Origin: Clostridiales bacterium
Lineage (GTDB): Bacteria > Bacillota > Clostridia > Lachnospirales > Lachnospiraceae
Assembly (NCBI GenBank): GCA_021204045.1
Contig: JAJQAA010000044.1
Coordinates: 50,221 to 114,220 of the forward strand
Length of the DNA stretch: 64,000 nt
Direction of reading: 5' to 3'
Shown: positions 9,171 to 16,992 of the stretch, piece after piece
How positions within the stretch are numbered: the stretch's first letter is position 1
Layout of the letters: each line of letters opens with the position of its first letter
Made by a program: the position numbers and the translations under genes
Notes under the pieces: model-generated
Databases searched by the model: none
Seen by the model: the letters and a program-made list of their open reading frames with translations, nothing else
What the model was told of the DNA's origin: nothing

Positions 9171-10274
9171 ATGAAAACAAATGAAACAATCGGTCATTTC
9201 CCAATCCGTCTGGATAACCCGAGAGCCTGGCGCACTTATCTGGGCGGCAGTCAGCTCGATCTGCTTCATGGGAAGCCAGATGGAGAAGACGGGCATTTCC
9301 CGGAGGAGTGGATTATGTCTGTGGTGGCTGCGCGCAACGCGGGTCGTGAAGATATACGGGATGAAGGTATGAGTCATATTTACGGCACGGAAATGACCTT
9401 GAAGGAGCTTCTGGAAAAGGATCCGGCCGCTTATCTTGGCGCCGATCACGCGGCAAAATCCGGCGCGTCTCTCGGCGTCCTCGTGAAGCTGATTGACAGT
9501 GCGGAGAGGCTGACGCTGCAGGTCCATCCGGATCGGGAGACCGCGATGAAGCTGTTTCACAGTCCTTACGGTAAGACCGAATGCTGGCACATCCTCGGCG
9601 GACATGAAGTGGACGGCGAAAAGCCCTGTATCTATTTTGGTTTCCGGGAGGGGATCACGCGGGAGTACTGGAAACGGCTTTTTGATGAGCAGGATATCCC
9701 GGGAATGCTCTCGGCAATGCAGAAGTTTGAGGTTTATCCCGGCGATACAATCCTGATTGAGAGCGGCATGCCGCACGCGATCGGCGCGGGCTGTTTCCTC
9801 GCCGAGATTCAGGAGCCTACGGATTTCACGATCCGCGTGGAGCGCACGACACCGAGTGGCTTTGCGGTCGCCGATTTTATGTGCCATCAGGGGCTGGGCT
9901 TTGAGCGTATGTTTGATGCTTTTCATTATGTAAGCATGAGCCGTGAGGAGATCCGGGACAAATACTTCGTCCGTCCGAAAACCATCCAGCAGGAGAGCAG
10001 CGGGAGCGTCGCCACGTTGATCGGTTATGATACGACGCCGCTGTTCCGGCTCGATGAGATCCGCGCGGCCAGTGAGCTTACGGTAGCAAACCGGCAGTCG
10101 TTTGGCGGTCTTTATGTGCTGGAGGGAGAGGGAACGCTATGTGCGAACGGAAGGGAAACGGCTCTCGAAAAAACCGCGCAGTATTTCATCCCTGCGGGAA
10201 CCGGTGATTTTCAGATCAGAGCCGCTTCGGGCCGTCCGCTGCGCATCCTCCATTTCTACGGACCGGAGGAATAA
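9171..10274 (+). CDS. manA: Mannose-6-phosphate isomerase, class I
   Basis: It interconverts fructose-6-phosphate and mannose-6-phosphate. The 367-aa cupin protein has the zinc-binding LQVHPDRE and K-T-E-C-W-H-I-L pattern, YPGDTILIESGMPHAIGAG with the His ligand, and QEPTDFTIRVERT. ACAGGAGGC (9157-9165) precedes ATG 9171. It is followed by a strong symmetric hairpin and stands as a single-gene unit between the divergent yprB-like gene and the convergent GntR gene. Confidence 0.93.
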   Translation: MKTNETIGHFPIRLDNPRAWRTYLGGSQLDLLHGKPDGEDGHFPEEWIMSVVAARNAGREDIRDEGMSHIYGTEMTLKELLEKDPAAYLGADHAAKSGASLGVLVKLIDSAERLTLQVHPDRETAMKLFHSPYGKTECWHILGGHEVDGEKPCIYFGFREGITREYWKRLFDEQDIPGMLSAMQKFEVYPGDTILIESGMPHAIGAGCFLAEIQEPTDFTIRVERTTPSGFAVADFMCHQGLGFERMFDAFHYVSMSREEIRDKYFVRPKTIQQESSGSVATLIGYDTTPLFRLDEIRAASELTVANRQSFGGLYVLEGEGTLCANGRETALEKTAQYFIPAGTGDFQIRAASGRPLRILHFYGPEE

Positions 10275-10300
10275 CCGTTTTCAGATTTTCAGACAAAGCA

Positions 10301-10340
10301 ATGGGGCTGCGCACGGATTTTGCTTCGTGCGCAGCCCCAT
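10301..10340. terminator. Symmetric hairpin between manA and the GntR gene
   Basis: ATGGGGCTGCGCACG (10301-10315) pairs perfectly with CGTGCGCAGCCCCAT (10326-10340). The T-runs on both sides are poor. The position between convergent genes suggests a shared terminator. Confidence 0.6.
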
Positions 10341-10359
10341 ATCTGTTAAATCTCTCAGA

Positions 10360-11034
10360 TTACGCGAAATATTCTTTGGGATATAGTTCCCGGATTCCCT
10401 TTTCGTCCATATGATAGCGGGAAAGGTGTTCATCCATACACGCTTTTGCCGAAGCCGCGTCCTGACGGACGATGGCTTCGTAAATCTGCCGGTGGTCATT
10501 GACAATCTTCAGATCTTTTACGGTATGCAGCGCCATCTCGCGCACCCGGTCAAAATGGATCGAGTAGTATTGCATCATTTCGTATAAATGGACTTTTCCG
10601 GCAATACGAAACAGTTCCCGATGAAAGCAGTTATCCAGATCCATCAGTTTTTCGCGGTTATCGAGATGGAATTCCTGTAATATCACATTTTCCTCAAGAA
10701 TTTTCCGGTCTTTTTCCGTGATATCATTGTTGCAAAGAAAATCCAGCACAGCGTTTTCAAGAGAATTGCGTGCGAATTGAATTTCCTCCACAAAGTTGTA
10801 ATCAATGAGACTGATCTGAATTCCCCGCTGCGGAAGGATTTTAATAATTTCGGACCGGGCAAGCTCCTGCAGCGCCTCCCGTACTGGTGTGCGTGAAAGC
10901 TCCAGATTGGCTGCCAGTTCCTTCTCGTTGACCATGCTTCCTGGTTTCAGTGTCAGGTCAATGATGTTATTTTTCAGGATACGCAGGGCATAGTCACGTC
11001 CATTTTCTAATGCCTGTCGTTTTTCAACCCTCAT
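10360..11034 (-). CDS. GntR family transcriptional regulator, FCD (FadR-like) subfamily
   Basis: The 224-aa protein has an N-terminal winged helix with E-K-E-L-A-A-N-L-E-L-S-R-T-P-V-R-E-A-L-Q-E-L, a textbook GntR motif. An all-helical FCD domain follows (about residues 85-215) that usually binds a small carboxylate or sugar acid through metal-bound His residues. It is the last gene of the dctP-Q-M-gntR unit, 53 nt after dctM, with AGAGGTG before its ATG. It probably represses this TRAP operon through the dyad in the dctP promoter. Confidence 0.9.
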   Translation of the reverse strand: MRVEKRQALENGRDYALRILKNNIIDLTLKPGSMVNEKELAANLELSRTPVREALQELARSEIIKILPQRGIQISLIDYNFVEEIQFARNSLENAVLDFLCNNDITEKDRKILEENVILQEFHLDNREKLMDLDNCFHRELFRIAGKVHLYEMMQYYSIHFDRVREMALHTVKDLKIVNDHRQIYEAIVRQDAASAKACMDEHLSRYHMDEKGIRELYPKEYFA

Positions 11035-11087
11035 AACGCACCTCTGGTCAGAATGACTATAAAGATCCCGGTCCGGGCTGGGCGGTT

Positions 11088-12368
11088 TTAAACGCCGTAC
11101 ACCAGATTCGGCAGGAACAGTACCGCCTGCGGGAAGAAAATCATAAACAGGATGACCGCGATTACTGCCAGGTAGAATGGCCAGCCGTATTTTACCGTCT
11201 CATCGATCGTACACCCCATAATGTCGGAAGTAGCGTACAGTGCCGTGCCGACCGGAGGCGTCATGACGCCGAATGTGACGGCCGTCATCATGATCATGCC
11301 GAATACGACCTCATCCACGCCGACGCTGCGCATAACCGGAAGCAGGATGGGCGTGAGGATCAGCGCGATAACCGTCGTCTCCATGAACATACCGCAGGCC
11401 AGCAGGAAGAGGACAACCAGTGCCAGCAGCAGTGTGGAGTTGCTCGTGATGGAGGTCAGAGCGTTGGCGATCGACACGGTGATGTCATCGTAGACGACGC
11501 CGTAGCCAAACACGCCGGAGAACGCAAGGATGATCGTGATAACCGTGATATCCTTCACGCTGCCGCGCAGCGTATCAATCAGCTTCTCCCAGGTTAGCTC
11601 GCGATGGATCACAATACCGACAAACAGAGCGTAGGCGCAGGCGAATGCGCCGGACTCGGTCGGGCTCATGATGCCGAAACGGATTAATACGATCAGCAGT
11701 ACCGGGAACATCAGCGCCCAGATACTGGAGACCAGTGCCTTGAGAATCTCGGACATCGGCGCGGCCTTTTCATGCTCCGGTTTGTAGCCGAAATGACGCG
11801 CGCTCCAGGTAACTGCGATCATCAGGAACACGCACATGACGATGCCGGGAACCCAGCCCGCCATAAACAATCGCCCGATTGATACTTCACCGACGGTTCC
11901 GTAGATGATCAGACCCATGCTTGGCGGAATCGTCGCCACGATCAGGCCGGACAGGCCGTTGATTGCTGCGGACCAGCCTCTGGCGTAGCCCAGACGGGTC
12001 ATTTCCGGTCCGAGGATACGGCATTCCATGGAAGCGTCCGCCACGGCCGAGCCGGAGACGCCGCCCATCAGCGTGGACATCAGGCAGGAAACCTGGCCGA
12101 TGTTGCCGTACATATGGCCGGTGCAGGCGTTGGCGAAACGCATGATGCGCTCGGTAATGCCGCAGCTGTTCATCAGGTTGCCTGCGAGGATGAACAGCGG
12201 GATCGCGAGCATCGTGAAGCTCTGCGAGGTGGAGATGGATTTCTGAACCAGCACCGTCATCGGGAGATCACGGATCACGAAAAAGGAAAAACCGGACAGG
12301 CCGATCGCGAAGGCTACCGGCATACCTAACAGAAGAAATACAAAAAAGATACCTATCGCTGCAAACAT
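11088..12368 (-). CDS. dctM: TRAP transporter large permease (DctM family)
   Basis: The 426-aa protein is almost wholly hydrophobic with about 12 membrane segments. It begins MFAAIGIFFVFLLLGMPVAFAIG, typical for DctM, and contains the family's G-L-I-V-A-T-I-P-P-S-M-G-L-I-I-Y-G and T-P-P-V-G-T loops. It forms the ion-coupled channel of a tripartite periplasmic-type (TRAP) transporter with the small permease encoded directly upstream, whose stop abuts its start. The substrate is probably an organic or sugar acid, judging from the FCD regulator. Confidence 0.92.
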   Translation of the reverse strand: MFAAIGIFFVFLLLGMPVAFAIGLSGFSFFVIRDLPMTVLVQKSISTSQSFTMLAIPLFILAGNLMNSCGITERIMRFANACTGHMYGNIGQVSCLMSTLMGGVSGSAVADASMECRILGPEMTRLGYARGWSAAINGLSGLIVATIPPSMGLIIYGTVGEVSIGRLFMAGWVPGIVMCVFLMIAVTWSARHFGYKPEHEKAAPMSEILKALVSSIWALMFPVLLIVLIRFGIMSPTESGAFACAYALFVGIVIHRELTWEKLIDTLRGSVKDITVITIILAFSGVFGYGVVYDDITVSIANALTSITSNSTLLLALVVLFLLACGMFMETTVIALILTPILLPVMRSVGVDEVVFGMIMMTAVTFGVMTPPVGTALYATSDIMGCTIDETVKYGWPFYLAVIAVILFMIFFPQAVLFLPNLVYGV

Positions 12369-12854
12369 TTATTCCGCACCTCCTGTTTTTCCTGCCGGAG
12401 TTTTGATGGTTTCAACCAGGCGGATGATCGTGGAAATGATCATAAAGAATGATCCCACGGGTACCGACATGGTTACCCAGCCGTAACTGATATGTAACGT
12501 CGTGATCTGGCGCGTCCAGCCGGACACGGTCATCTGATAGCCATATACGACCAGCACACCCAGGAACGCGATAATAATCACTTTAAAGATAATGTCAATG
12601 ATTTTCTGAAGCGCTGCGGGGAAATTCCGCACGATCAGGTTAACGCCGATCAGACCCGGCCCGCGGATCGCGATATCGCTGCCGAGGAAGATCATCCAGG
12701 CGAAAGCCACCAGCGCGACGTCCTGCGCCCAGTTCAACGGCATCTTGAGTGTGCGCATCAAAGCGGACACAAACACCAGGATGGTCAGTCCGGCAAGCAG
12801 ACACAGTGCGAACCATTCCTCAAATTTACAAAATCCTTCGTATAACTTTTTCAA
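12369..12854 (-). CDS. dctQ: TRAP transporter small permease (DctQ family)
   Basis: The 161-aa protein has four hydrophobic segments and the DctQ core L-N-W-A-Q-D-V-A-L-V-A-F-A-W-M-I-F-L-G followed by a charged loop and GPGLIGVNL. It starts at TTG 12854 with AAAGGAG (12872-12866) upstream; an ATG inside the ribosome-site region is out of frame. It is immediately followed by dctM. A terminator-like stem separates it from dctP, so it is probably made at lower level than the binding protein. Confidence 0.9.
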   Translation of the reverse strand: MKKLYEGFCKFEEWFALCLLAGLTILVFVSALMRTLKMPLNWAQDVALVAFAWMIFLGSDIAIRGPGLIGVNLIVRNFPAALQKIIDIIFKVIIIAFLGVLVVYGYQMTVSGWTRQITTLHISYGWVTMSVPVGSFFMIISTIIRLVETIKTPAGKTGGAE

Positions 12855-12890
12855 TTTATACCATTCTCCTTTCGCCTGCCAAAACCTGTG

Positions 12891-12931
12891 AAAAAAATCT
12901 GCCAGAAAGGTCTTGCGGCCAATCTGGCAGA
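12891..12931 (-). terminator. Attenuating terminator between dctP and dctQ
   Basis: On the minus strand TCTGCCAGA (12931-12923) pairs with TCTGGCAGA (12906-12898) and runs into TTTTTTT (12897-12891). It would let most transcripts stop after dctP. Confidence 0.75.
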
Positions 12932-12943
12932 ATCAACCGAAAC

Positions 12944-14026
12944 TTAGTTCAGTCCAGCTTCCTCATACAGAGCCGCGCGCAGATCGGTCCAGCCGAGCAC
13001 GTCATAGGCGCTCTTTGCTGCTTCCTTGAAGGCGTCTTTGTCGACCTCAACGATCTCCATGCCGTTGTCAATCAGCGTCTGCTCCATGTCTGCCTGAGCG
13101 TCAACGATATCCATCGCGTTGTCATATGCGCAGGAATAGAAGTCGTCGAGCATGATCTGCTGATATTCCGCCGGCAGCTGGTTGAACCAGGTTTCGCCGC
13201 AGATCAGCATGTTGAACAGGTTGATATGCTCGGTCTTGCTCACATATTCGCAGACCTCATAGATCGCGCTGGAAACAGCGGAGGTGTACTGAACCTCGCA
13301 GGCGTCGATCGCTTTGGTCTGAATGCTGTTGTAAACCTCGGACCATGCGATGTTGTAAGGAGTTGCGCCCATGGCCTTGATGGACTCGTTGTACGGGTCA
13401 GCGCCCGGGGTACGGGTAACAACGCCCTTCAGATCCTCCGGCTTGGTCCATGCGGCATGTCCCATGAAGGAACGGGCGCCGTCATAGTAGTTGTAAGCCA
13501 GAACACGGATGCCGGCTTGCTGCAGCTGAGAATCCCAATCCTTGGCGGTAGCAGTGTCCAGAAGCTTCAGGCCATCCTCGTAGTTGTCTACGATGTAGGC
13601 CATATTCAGAATACCGATATCATATACATAGCTGGACAGACGGCCTGCGTCGGTAAGAACCGCGATGCCCATGCCCTGCAGAGCCTGGTCAATCATATCT
13701 TCCTCGCCGCCGAGCTGGCTGGACGGATAGATCGTGATCTTCACGCCGCCGTTGGTATCCTCAGCGACCTTGTCTGCCGCAGCCTTAAGGCCCTGGTAGA
13801 TCATGGAAGTATCGGTCTGGGTCGTGGAAACCTTCAGCTCATACACCTTGTCCGGAGCTGCCGGAGCCTCAGCCGCCGCCTGGGTCTCGGCTGCTGCCGC
13901 CGCTTCCGTGGCCGCCGCGGTCGTAGCTGCCGCCGTCGTGCTGGAGCTGCTGGATGAGCTGCCGCATCCTGCCAGGCTGGCCATCATCGCAGAGACCAGG
14001 CACATTGCCAAAATTTTTTTCTTCAT
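12944..14026 (-). CDS. dctP: TRAP transporter substrate-binding lipoprotein (DctP family)
   Basis: The 360-aa protein has a lipoprotein signal (MKKKILAMCLVSAMMASLAG, then Cys) and an Ala/Thr-rich linker to about residue 60. A DctP fold follows with YPSSQLGGEEDMIDQALQG and the ligand-contacting GVVTRTPGADPYNESIKAMG region, whose Arg normally salt-bridges the substrate carboxylate. Anchored outside the membrane, it hands substrate to DctQM. It leads the minus-strand operon and has its own promoter with an operator-like dyad. Confidence 0.92.
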   Translation of the reverse strand: MKKKILAMCLVSAMMASLAGCGSSSSSSSTTAAATTAAATEAAAAAETQAAAEAPAAPDKVYELKVSTTQTDTSMIYQGLKAAADKVAEDTNGGVKITIYPSSQLGGEEDMIDQALQGMGIAVLTDAGRLSSYVYDIGILNMAYIVDNYEDGLKLLDTATAKDWDSQLQQAGIRVLAYNYYDGARSFMGHAAWTKPEDLKGVVTRTPGADPYNESIKAMGATPYNIAWSEVYNSIQTKAIDACEVQYTSAVSSAIYEVCEYVSKTEHINLFNMLICGETWFNQLPAEYQQIMLDDFYSCAYDNAMDIVDAQADMEQTLIDNGMEIVEVDKDAFKEAAKSAYDVLGWTDLRAALYEEAGLN

Positions 14027-14083
14027 TTCTCTTCCTCCTCATGGATATTTAGTCATTTAGAAACGATGCCGTTTCCATCAACA

Positions 14084-14112
14084 ATTGTAACACTAGTATA
14101 TTAGTTTATCAA
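14084..14112 (-). promoter_or_regulatory. dctP promoter with dyad operator in the spacer
   Basis: Minus strand: TTGATA (14112-14107), 17 nt, TACAAT (14089-14084), start near 14077. The spacer contains the near-perfect dyad ACTAGTATATTAGT (14092-14105), and the -10 overlaps palindrome ACAATTGT (14081-14088). Both are good candidates for the GntR/FCD repressor encoded downstream. Confidence 0.65.
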
Positions 14113-14253
14113 TCATATTTCAGCACAAAAAACAAGAAATTTTTTGTTGAAAATTACCAAACAGAATATCTGTTCGATTTTTCTTGCAATAGATCTTTCG
14201 GGATGGTATGATGATGCCAGAGTTGAAAGATACGTAACATCCGGAGGAATTTT

Positions 14254-14874
14254 ATGTTTTCCTATATTAGAGGGCCATTGGCCGAAATTTACGGGGACGT
14301 GGCGGTAGTGGAGGCCGGTCAGATCGGCTGGAATGTGCATGTGCCGCTCTCGGTACTGGATCGTCTGCCGCATATCGGTGAGGAAGTAAAGCTCTACACC
14401 TCATTTCAGGTGCGTGAGGATGCCATGACGCTTTATGGTTTCCTGAGCCGTCAGGATCTGCGCATGTTTGAGCAGCTGATGGGCGTCAGCGGTGTCGGAC
14501 CGAAGGCGGCGCTGGGGATATTGTCGGCGCTGCGGCCGGACGAGCTGCGCCTGGCGATTATTTCAGAGGATGCCAAGACGATCGCCCGCGCGCCGGGCAT
14601 CGGTCCGAAGACAGCCAAGCGCCTGATTTTAGATCTTAAAGACCGGATTCACACGGATGATCTGCTGCCGGAGGATTTTCAGAGCGACGCGGATGTGGCG
14701 GCTGCGGCGGTATCGTCTGCGGGGATGGAGGACGCCGGACGCGAAGCTGTGGAGGCGCTGGTGGCGCTGGGCTATTCGCTTACGGAGGCGGCCGCGGCTG
14801 TCCGCAAGGTGGAGATCGGAGCAGACATGACGCCGGAGGCGGTTCTGAAGGAGTCGCTGCGGTATCTTTTGTAA
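14254..14874 (+). CDS. ruvA: Holliday junction branch migration protein RuvA
   Basis: RuvA binds four-way junctions and loads RuvB. The 206-aa protein starts MFSYIRGPLAEIYGD (OB-fold domain I). It has two helix-hairpin-helix blocks (FEQLMGVSGVGPKAALGILS and IARAPGIGPKTAKRLILDLKD) and ends in the RuvB-binding domain III (VEALVALGYSLTEAAAAVRK). ATCCGGAGGA precedes ATG 14254. It is normally adjacent to ruvB; here a remnant of about 240 nt separates them. Confidence 0.96.
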   Translation: MFSYIRGPLAEIYGDVAVVEAGQIGWNVHVPLSVLDRLPHIGEEVKLYTSFQVREDAMTLYGFLSRQDLRMFEQLMGVSGVGPKAALGILSALRPDELRLAIISEDAKTIARAPGIGPKTAKRLILDLKDRIHTDDLLPEDFQSDADVAAAAVSSAGMEDAGREAVEALVALGYSLTEAAAAVRKVEIGADMTPEAVLKESLRYLL

Positions 14875-14925
14875 GAGGTAAGCAGATATGGAAAGCGGCA
14901 AATTATGATTCTGAAGAAAAAGTAA

Positions 14926-15165
14926 AATGACATACAGGAAGGATTTCAGAAAAATTTTAAAAAGAAGCATGAAAGAGACGCTATGTATGGCTGGCAACGA
15001 TATGATTCCAGATTTGCCATTCCGGTTTTTAATGAAAATAATGAGATTTTGAGGTACAATGTATTTCATGCGGAATTGTTGATACGACATTCAGAGGATA
15101 AGAAATTATATTTGTATGACATTGTAAATATAAAAAAAGAAGCGAGCACCCCGCTTGAGCAATGA
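14926..15165 (+). pseudogene. C-terminal remnant resembling a phage/ICE polyvalent-protein nuclease tail
   Basis: From the stop at 14923-14925 the frame stays open to 15165. The recognisable part begins at ATG 14983: YGWQRYDSRFAIPVFNENN, then RYNVFHAELLIRHSE, and ends with LYLYDIVNIKKEASTPLEQ. I recall this ending from the C-termini of large polyvalent or MuF-type proteins of phages and conjugative elements (barnase/RelE-like nuclease tails), but this is memory, not a search. There is no good ribosome site and the N-terminal body is missing. The segment is clearly more AT-rich than ruvA and ruvB. Confidence 0.45.
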
Positions 15166-15266
15166 AGCTGTGCGGTAAAAAACCCGTTTCTTTTCTAGTA
15201 TTATATAATAGAAAAATAAAACAGTCAAGAAAAATATATTATGATTCTTGTAGCACGGAGTAAACC

Positions 15267-16268
15267 ATGGAACGGAGAATTATCACCACGGAGGTCACCG
15301 GGGAGGACAGTGTAAGCGAGCCGAGCCTGCGCCCGCAGCGGCTGTCCGAATACATCGGCCAGGAAAAGATTAAGAACAATCTTAAAATATATATTGACGC
15401 AGCCAAAGCGCGCGGCGAGTCGCTCGATCATGTGCTGTTTTACGGGCCGCCGGGCCTGGGCAAGACGACGCTGTCGGGCATCATCGCCAATGAGATGGGC
15501 GTGCACATGAAGGTTACATCGGGACCGGCGATCGAGAAGCCGGGGGAGATGGCGGCGATACTGAACGGTCTGCAGGAGGGCGATGTCCTTTTTGTCGATG
15601 AGATTCACCGCCTGAACCGTCAGGTAGAGGAGGTGCTTTACCCGGCGATGGAGGATTTCGCGATCGATATTATGCTGGGCAAGGAGGCTTCCGCCCGTTC
15701 GATCCGCCTGGATCTGCCGCATTTCACGCTGGTCGGCGCGACGACGCGTGCGGGACTTCTGACCGCGCCGCTGCGCGACCGGTTTGGCGTCGTACAGAAG
15801 ATGGAATTTTATACGCCGCAGGAGCTTGAGATCATCGTGCGCCGCTCGGCGCAGGTGCTCGGCGTGGAGATCGACCCGGAGGGCGCGGCGGAGATTGCGC
15901 GCCGTTCGCGCGGGACGCCGCGCCTGGCCAATCGCCTGCTCAAGCGGGTACGCGATTTTGCTGAGGTCAAATACGACGGCGTGATCACCCGCCAGGTATC
16001 CGATTTCGCTCTCGATATTCTCGATGTGGACAAGCTGGGACTTGACCACAACGACCGTGCGATTCTGCGTATGATTATCGAGAAGTTCGCCGGAGGTCCG
16101 GTGGGGTTGGAGACGCTGGCGGCGGCGCTGGGTGAGGATGCCGGGACGCTGGAGGATGTTTACGAGCCTTATCTGCTGATGAATGGTTTTATCAACCGCA
16201 CGCCGCGCGGACGCGTGGCGACGGAGCTGGCCTACCGGCATCTTGATATTCCGAAAACCTCTTGTTGA
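15267..16268 (+). CDS. ruvB: Holliday junction branch migration DNA helicase RuvB
   Basis: RuvB is the hexameric AAA+ motor of junction migration. The 333-aa protein has [11 protein letters not shown], Walker [10 protein letters not shown], Walker B VDEIHR, sensor [18 protein letters not shown] and the C-terminal winged helix ending [17 protein letters not shown] alternatives are not needed. ATG 15267 follows a weak GGAG (15257-15260), and a TATAAT-like box near 15203-15209 may allow expression independent of ruvA. Confidence 0.96.
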   Translation: MERRIITTEVTGEDSVSEPSLRPQRLSEYIGQEKIKNNLKIYIDAAKARGESLDHVLFYGPPGLGKTTLSGIIANEMGVHMKVTSGPAIEKPGEMAAILNGLQEGDVLFVDEIHRLNRQVEEVLYPAMEDFAIDIMLGKEASARSIRLDLPHFTLVGATTRAGLLTAPLRDRFGVVQKMEFYTPQELEIIVRRSAQVLGVEIDPEGAAEIARRSRGTPRLANRLLKRVRDFAEVKYDGVITRQVSDFALDILDVDKLGLDHNDRAILRMIIEKFAGGPVGLETLAAALGEDAGTLEDVYEPYLLMNGFINRTPRGRVATELAYRHLDIPKTSC

Positions 16269-16377
16269 GTTTATCCATGTATGTTAAAATGACCGGGTGA
16301 GCCAGGCGCACGGCAGCGACCGCTTTGTGCAATATCAACGCCCGGCTGCAAACGACAGATGGGGAGCAGATCAGACG

Positions 16378-16992
16378 ATGGATCAGAAAAATTATACGGA
16401 AGTTTTTATAGATGGGGCGGTTTACACGCTGGGCGGCGCAGAGGATGAGCGTTATCTGCAGAAGGTTGCCGCCTATCTCAATGATAAAATCGCTCAGGTA
16501 AAGCAAGTCGCGGGTTTCTCGCGCCTTAGCGCGGATTATCAGACGCTGCTGGTGGAGCTGAACCTTGCGGATGATTATTTTAAGGAGCAGGAGAAAGCTT
16601 CGTTGTTTGCGGAGCAGAAGGCGGTGCTGGAAAAGGACGCCTACAGCCTGAAGCATGAGCTCATCACGACGCAGATGAAGCTGGAAAAGCTGCAGGAAGA
16701 GCTGGAGAGAATACAGGGAGAGCTGCGGAAACTGCAGGATGCAGGTCCATCGAAAGCCTTATTACAGGAGTCTGAGTTACAACCCATATCACAGGATTCC
16801 GTTTCTGACGATGAGTCCGTTACCGAACCGCAGGCAGAACCGCGGCTGGAATCCCGGTCAGAAACCCGGTCGGAACAGCAACTGGAGTTGCAGATTGAAT
16901 CGGAAAAGGCAGTACCGGCACCGGATACTGAGTCACCGGAAAGTAATCGCGGCAGATCTAGGAACCGCCGCACGAGAAACACAGGGCGATGA
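16378..16992 (+). CDS. zapA: Cell division protein ZapA with long charged C-terminal tail
   Basis: ZapA binds FtsZ polymers and promotes Z-ring bundling. Residues 1-75 match the ZapA globular domain (T-E-V-F-I-D-G-A-V-Y-T-L-G-G followed by YLQKVAAYLNDKI). Residues about 75-125 form a coiled coil rich in Glu and Leu. The last 80 residues are low-complexity Ser/Glu/Arg, longer than usual ZapA (about 100 aa). GGGGAG (16361-16366) supports ATG 16378. Its stop overlaps the start of the U32 peptidase gene. Confidence 0.85.
   Translation: MDQKNYTEVFIDGAVYTLGGAEDERYLQKVAAYLNDKIAQVKQVAGFSRLSADYQTLLVELNLADDYFKEQEKASLFAEQKAVLEKDAYSLKHELITTQMKLEKLQEELERIQGELRKLQDAGPSKALLQESELQPISQDSVSDDESVTEPQAEPRLESRSETRSEQQLELQIESEKAVPAPDTESPESNRGRSRNRRTRNTGR

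Noticed and set aside
12749..13957. 402-codon plus-strand ORF opposite dctP
   Set aside because: Low-complexity Arg/Ser/Gly end and no ribosome site; dctP on the other strand is clear.
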